A DNA stretch of 36,672 nucleotides from Ornithomonoglobus_A sp045537455 (GTDB taxonomy: Bacteria; Bacillota; Clostridia; UBA1381), in NCBI GenBank assembly GCA_045537455.1, contig JAZSPM010000008.1, positions 1 to 36,672 of the forward strand, read 5' to 3'. The notes under the pieces were generated by a model. It was not told where the DNA came from. It saw only the letters and a program-made list of their open reading frames with translations, and made no database searches. The number at the start of each line of letters is the position of its first letter. The stretch's first letter is position 1. Shown one piece after another: positions 32,998-36,672 of the stretch. A program made the translations under genes and the position numbers.

Positions 32998-33535
32998 GAA
33001 ATAAATAATAGTCTAAAACTCTTCCTACCCACACATCAATTTGTCGCTGTACTGTTTTATCGTTAAAAAAATCATCCATTTTTTCCAAATCAAAGGGCTT
33101 TGTTTTAATACTAAATTTTCCGCCTCTTACAATACCTTCTTCACGAAGCCCTTTTTCATTTATAATAAGAAGCGGGAGATCATTTAATAAACCAATAGTT
33201 CCTTCGATGTGGCAAAATGGGCTTGTAAGCGCTTGACCGGAAACATCAATCTCATTTGGATAGAAAAAATTGGGATTAGAAATACCACCTTTTTTCTTAG
33301 CACCTTTTTCTATAAAAATCTGTTTGAAACCTATAATTACTATTCCATAACATTGTTTTATTATACCTTTTAAGTAATTTATAGAGTCTGTTAGGTCGTA
33401 ATTGTCTGCTTGAAGAGTAACTGTTTTTATATCTACTTTGCCTAGAGCATATTTTAATTTATCTAAAAATATTTCTTGACTTTCTACAAACGGGTTGGGG
33501 CGACTTAGAAAAACTAAAATTTTTTCTTTATCCAT
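32978..33535 (-). CDS. Rossmann-like protein of unknown function
   Basis: This 185-aa protein starts with KILVFLSRPNPFVESQEIF, has a middle strand CYGIVIIGFKQIF, and then CHIEGTIGLLNDLPLLIIN. The alternating strands and helices suggest a nucleotide-binding or TIR/SLOG-like fold. I do not recognise a family with certainty. The ribosome site GGGAGGT is good. It is convergent with the nucleotide-binding/TPR gene, sharing 20 bp, and no terminator separates them, so the transcripts would be antisense at their ends. Confidence 0.65.
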   Translation of the reverse strand: MDKEKILVFLSRPNPFVESQEIFLDKLKYALGKVDIKTVTLQADNYDLTDSINYLKGIIKQCYGIVIIGFKQIFIEKGAKKKGGISNPNFFYPNEIDVSGQALTSPFCHIEGTIGLLNDLPLLIINEKGLREEGIVRGGKFSIKTKPFDLEKMDDFFNDKTVQRQIDVWVGRVLDYYLFLNLKKL

Positions 33536-33739
33536 ATTATGACCTCCCTACATTGCATTTTAATAATATAGATAATTAGATATTATCCTTTATTGACATT
33601 ATACCATATATTGACTATTTTTTCAACTATATTCACAAAAAATATACAATAGTTATTATAATAATACAATAAAACTATGAAATAATCATATTCCTTTAAT
33701 ATTTATTACATACTAATAACATTAGATGGAGGTAGTATA

Positions 33740-35044
33740 ATGCAAAAATCAATATGGAGTGATAATACTGAAATTTCGAAGAAAAACTCTCTTTCAGGAA
33801 ATATGAAAACTGATGTTTTAATTATAGGCGGAGGATTATGTGGAATACTGTGTGCTTATTTTCTTCATCAGAAAGGAATTGATTATATTCTCGTTGAAGG
33901 AAACAGAATTGCATCCGGCATAACAAAAAACACAACCGCAAAAATAACATCACAGCATGGTCTTATATATTCAGATTTAATATATAAATTCGGCAAAGAG
34001 AAAGCACAGGCTTATTTATTGGCAAATCAGGCGGCTCTGTCAAAATATGAAAAACTTTGCAAACACATTGATTGTGATTTTGAGAACCGCAAATCATATA
34101 TCTACTCAATAAATAACCGAGCAAAAATAGAAAATGAAGTAAAAGCATTAAAAAGTATAGGCTTTAATTCCTCGTTCACACAAAAAACCGAGCTGCCTTT
34201 TAAAATAAGTGGTGCTATTTGCTTTGAAAATCAGGCTCAATTCAATCCACTAAAATTTATATGCTCAATTTCTCAAAATCTGAATATTTTTGAAAATACA
34301 TTTGTTTATCAGATTACACCGCATCATGCCATTACAGAAAACGGTTCAATAGAAGCAAAGCAGATAATAGTGGCAACCCATTTTCCATTTTTAAACAAAC
34401 ACGGCAGTTACTTTTTAAAGCTTTATCAGGAACGTTCATATGTATCAACTTTTCAAAATATCCCTACTTTAAATGGAATGTATTTAGATGAAAACAATAC
34501 CGGACTATCCTTCAAAAGTTATAAAAATGTGACATTTATAGGCGGAAATGGTCACCGTACTGGGAAACAAAGCACCGCATGGAAACCTCTGAATGATTTT
34601 GCAAAAAATCATTATCCCGATGCTGAACTTAAATACGAATGGGCAACTCAGGATTGTATGAGCCTTGATAAAATTCCATATATAGGTCTTTATTCTAAAA
34701 ATACACCTAACTTGTATGTTGCAACAGGCTTTAATAAATGGGGTATGACATCATCAATGGTAGCCGCTATGATACTATCTGATATGGTTCAAAGCAAAAA
34801 AAATGATTTTTCAGAAGTATTTTCTCCTCAAAGAAGCATATTGAAACCTCAACTTTTAATTAACGGATTTGAAGCAACTGTTAATCTTCTTACTCCAACT
34901 ACTAAACGCTGTCCTCATCTCGGCTGTGCTCTGAAATGGAATAAAGCAGAGCATACTTGGGATTGTCCTTGTCACGGCTCTCGCTTTGAAGAAAACGGTC
35001 ATCTTATTGATAATCCTGCAATTAAAAATAAATCCAAAAATTAA
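33740..35044 (+). CDS. FAD-dependent oxidoreductase with C-terminal Rieske domain
   Basis: This 434-aa protein has a dinucleotide-binding motif VLIIGGGLCG at about 26-35 and the DAO-type fold, including AGS-like IASGITKNTTAKITSQHG and ATGFNKWGMTSSM near the FAD-binding C-terminal part. A Rieske [2Fe-2S] motif closes the protein: Cys391-x-His393 (CPHLGC) and Cys409-x-x-His412 (CPCHGS). The combination is known in Firmicutes, where substrate is unclear. The ribosome site is GGAGGT. It is convergent with the DUF3006 gene. It looks like normal chromosomal content. Confidence 0.92.
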   Translation: MQKSIWSDNTEISKKNSLSGNMKTDVLIIGGGLCGILCAYFLHQKGIDYILVEGNRIASGITKNTTAKITSQHGLIYSDLIYKFGKEKAQAYLLANQAALSKYEKLCKHIDCDFENRKSYIYSINNRAKIENEVKALKSIGFNSSFTQKTELPFKISGAICFENQAQFNPLKFICSISQNLNIFENTFVYQITPHHAITENGSIEAKQIIVATHFPFLNKHGSYFLKLYQERSYVSTFQNIPTLNGMYLDENNTGLSFKSYKNVTFIGGNGHRTGKQSTAWKPLNDFAKNHYPDAELKYEWATQDCMSLDKIPYIGLYSKNTPNLYVATGFNKWGMTSSMVAAMILSDMVQSKKNDFSEVFSPQRSILKPQLLINGFEATVNLLTPTTKRCPHLGCALKWNKAEHTWDCPCHGSRFEENGHLIDNPAIKNKSKN

Positions 35045-35058
35045 ATACTATAATAACA

Positions 35059-35085
35059 CCAAAATAGTAGTAAATGCTATTTTGG
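35059..35085. terminator. Stem-loop between convergent genes
   Basis: CCAAAATAG (35059-35067) and CTATTTTGG (35077-35085) form a perfect 9-bp stem. There is little T-run on either side, so it is only a likely bidirectional terminator. Confidence 0.5.
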
Positions 35086-35134
35086 CAACTACATATCTAT
35101 GTGTCGTTTCCTTAATTGATATTTTTAAGATTTT

Positions 35135-35350
35135 TTAATCAACAAACAAACTATTCAGTTTATTCTTTATTTTCTCTTTTCTTTCTTTTGTAGTATCATC
35201 ATCTATGCACCACTTATCATTTATACAGTTTAAAACATCGCCTTCCTTTATGCCCTGAGGCAGTTCGCTTTTAGGGATATTTATATGTTCCTTATTCTCA
35301 GTTTCACATACTGCATAAATACCTTCAAACCTATCTATTATCACTTTCAT
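35135..35350 (-). CDS. DUF3006-type small protein
   Basis: This 71-aa protein has the DUF3006 pattern: VIIDRFEGIYAVCE, then IPKSELPQGIKEGDVL, and a lysine-rich end. Such genes usually sit next to ComEC-like metallo-beta-lactamase genes, as here. Its ribosome site (AAGGAG) overlaps the TAA that would end the read-through form of the upstream gene, normal operon spacing that supports 35363 as the original end of that gene. Confidence 0.85.
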   Translation of the reverse strand: MKVIIDRFEGIYAVCETENKEHINIPKSELPQGIKEGDVLNCINDKWCIDDDTTKERKEKIKNKLNSLFVD

Positions 35351-35362
35351 AACATTTTCTCC

Positions 35363-35503
35363 TTACTGCGGAGGCTTGCATCTTGAACAAGGTTCAAGTC
35401 CCATACCCTTTGCTTCACTTACTGTACTTTCTATTCTGCTTTTTAAATACGAACAACCATCCCTGTGGAATTTCGAGCCTGTGCGAGTGATGTAGACTGT
35501 CTA
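35363..35503 (-). pseudogene. C-terminal metal-binding tail, separated by an in-frame TAG
   Basis: After the TAG complementary to 35501-35503 the same frame continues for 45 codons: TVYITRTGSKFHRDGCSYL, then ESTVSEAKGMGLEPCSRC and a TAA at 35363-35365. This is the small Cys/His domain often found at the C-terminus of ComEC-like hydrolases of this group (GSKFHRxGC...PCSRC). Its intact codons suggest a recent nonsense mutation. Confidence 0.75.
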
Positions 35504-36529
35504 ACTTGCATTATCATTACTTACTGTAGCATTTGTGTTCTGTTCCAGCTCTGGTGTAGCAACCACAACGGGCGGTGCATTTTCTTTTATCTCAGATGCC
35601 TTTTTATCTACAGATATATTCTTTTCCGAATCAGCTGTAACTATAACAGTTCCCACTTCATCAGTTCTGTATATATCAGCTCCTGCATTATCAAGTCTTG
35701 CTAAAATCTCATCATGTGGATGACCGTATGAGTTATATTTACCGCAGGATATTACTGCTGTTTTTGGCGAAACGGCTGATATAAAGCTTTCAGATGATGC
35801 TGTATCCGAACCATGATGTCCTACCTTTAATATGTCCGCATCTATGCCGGAATTAAGTATTTGTGACTCAATCTGAGCTTCTGCATCACCTGTAAATATA
35901 GCAACGGTATTTCCGTATTTAATCCTTACCACTGCAGAACAGTTATTCAGATTTGAATATTCGTCATTAAATGGTGCAAGAATATCTATCTTTATTTTAT
36001 CATCATCTAAAACATTTACTCCTGCTTTTGCTTTATGTAATGTTATTCCCTCTTGAGCAATGGTATCTACCAAGTTTTCAAAAGTCTGTGATGTATGAGC
36101 TTGTCCCGGCATATACATATCGCCAATCGCAAAGCTTTGCAAAACAGTTGACATTCCCCCTATATGGTCTGAATGAGGATGCGTTGCAACCACATAGTTT
36201 ATATCTGCATATCCAAGTCCTTTTATATATCCCGCAATTTCATACCCATTTTCAGAATTGCCGGCATCAATAAGCATTGTCTGACCGTTGCCAAGCTCTA
36301 TAAAGGTACTGTCACCTTGTCCCACATCTATAAAGTGCAGACGCATATCGGTATATTCCGCTTTTGGTGTTTCCGTAGGTGTCGGTGTTTGCGGTGCCTC
36401 TGTAGGTGCTTGTGTTACTGTTTTTGTTACTTCTGTTGCAGACGGTAATTCTGCTTTTTTTCCCTGCTCACAGCCTGTTGTTCCAAGCATTATGAGCATT
36501 GTCATTATAAGACTTAGTATTTTTTTCAC
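35501..36529 (-). CDS. ComEC-like metallo-beta-lactamase lipoprotein
   Basis: This 342-aa protein starts at a GTG (36529) eight bases after GGAGG. A lipobox LGTTGC with Cys20 is followed by a Thr/Pro-rich linker (about 30-56). The hydrolase domain has LHFIDVGQGDS (63-73), LIDAG and THPHSDHIGG (116-125), with later IFTGDAE, LKVGHHGS and ISCGKYNSYGHPH. This is the DNA internalisation protein ComEC/Rec2-like domain as a free surface lipoprotein. Predicted role is a zinc or other metal-dependent phosphodiesterase or nuclease outside the membrane. The protein is cut short by a TAG (see the tail feature). A DUF3006 gene follows. Confidence 0.88.
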   Translation of the reverse strand: MKKILSLIMTMLIMLGTTGCEQGKKAELPSATEVTKTVTQAPTEAPQTPTPTETPKAEYTDMRLHFIDVGQGDSTFIELGNGQTMLIDAGNSENGYEIAGYIKGLGYADINYVVATHPHSDHIGGMSTVLQSFAIGDMYMPGQAHTSQTFENLVDTIAQEGITLHKAKAGVNVLDDDKIKIDILAPFNDEYSNLNNCSAVVRIKYGNTVAIFTGDAEAQIESQILNSGIDADILKVGHHGSDTASSESFISAVSPKTAVISCGKYNSYGHPHDEILARLDNAGADIYRTDEVGTVIVTADSEKNISVDKKASEIKENAPPVVVATPELEQNTNATVSNDNAS

Positions 36530-36672
36530 CGTGTTACCTCCTGAATATTTTTATCCGGAAATATTACTCTCAAATACCTATTATATGCAAGAGCTTTGTC
36601 AAAAAGTACACCTTTTGATAATTATTAACAAATTAAATTTTTTGTGAAATGTACCCCCAATCATTGACATTT

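Noticed and set aside
35363..35503. Recoding of TAG as an amino acid
   Set aside because: TAG ends the clamp gene at 23592 right before the next ribosome site, so it is used as a normal stop here.

Overview
The window looks like chromosome from an AT-rich, low-GC Gram-positive anaerobe of the Clostridia, probably a gut polysaccharide degrader. The signs are strong AAGGAGG ribosome sites, sigma-A promoters, Gram-positive lipoprotein signals, a LplB/YtcP-type sugar ABC importer with a YesN-type regulator, and large secreted jelly-roll-like proteins. The species cannot be named from the sequence.

Region 1 (1-10595) is a carbohydrate-use locus. A minus-strand operon runs permease, permease, solute-binding lipoprotein, a 1067-aa secreted protein of repeated modules, a secreted SGNH esterase and the start of another secreted modular protein. 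A response regulator with an AraC-type DNA-binding domain is transcribed divergently. No importer ATPase or sensor kinase is present. Region 2 (10596-16420) is a graveyard with structured non-coding DNA. It holds nested inverted repeats, a helicase-like pseudogene with three lesions, an IS1182-type transposase relic, a lysis cassette of prophage type (small membrane protein, endolysin, truncated holin) and two similar promoter-plus-hairpin units.

Region 3 (16421-28150) is the most interesting part: one long minus-strand operon for DNA transactions. In transcription order it encodes a 23-codon leader ORF, a 1010-aa SF2-type helicase, a 48-aa basic protein, a DnaN-like sliding clamp, a zinc-finger protein, an unknown protein, a MoxR-type AAA+ ATPase, an SSB, a VWA-domain protein and four small unknown proteins, ending at a strong terminator. 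An IS3-family element (22017-23267, 3-bp target duplication CAA) has split the zinc-finger gene; removing the IS and one CAA copy restores one open frame of 258 codons. The helicase and clamp genes have matching hairpin leaders with the same 21-nt block, which suggests common control.

Region 4 (28339-33535) is defence-like. A strong consensus promoter drives an AAA ATPase (AAA_14/DUF4143 type) followed 24 bp later by a TIR-domain protein. Divergent to it is a tyrosine recombinase, and the intergenic DNA carries three copies of a 12-bp motif exactly 33 bp apart. Next come a nucleotide-binding/TPR protein and a convergent Rossmann-like protein whose 3' ends overlap. Region 5 (33740-36672) looks like ordinary genome: an FAD oxidoreductase with a Rieske domain, a DUF3006 protein, and a ComEC-like metallo-beta-lactamase lipoprotein whose C-terminal metal-binding tail is cut off by an in-frame TAG.

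No tRNA, rRNA or CRISPR array was seen. All family assignments are from reading motifs by eye; no database search was run.
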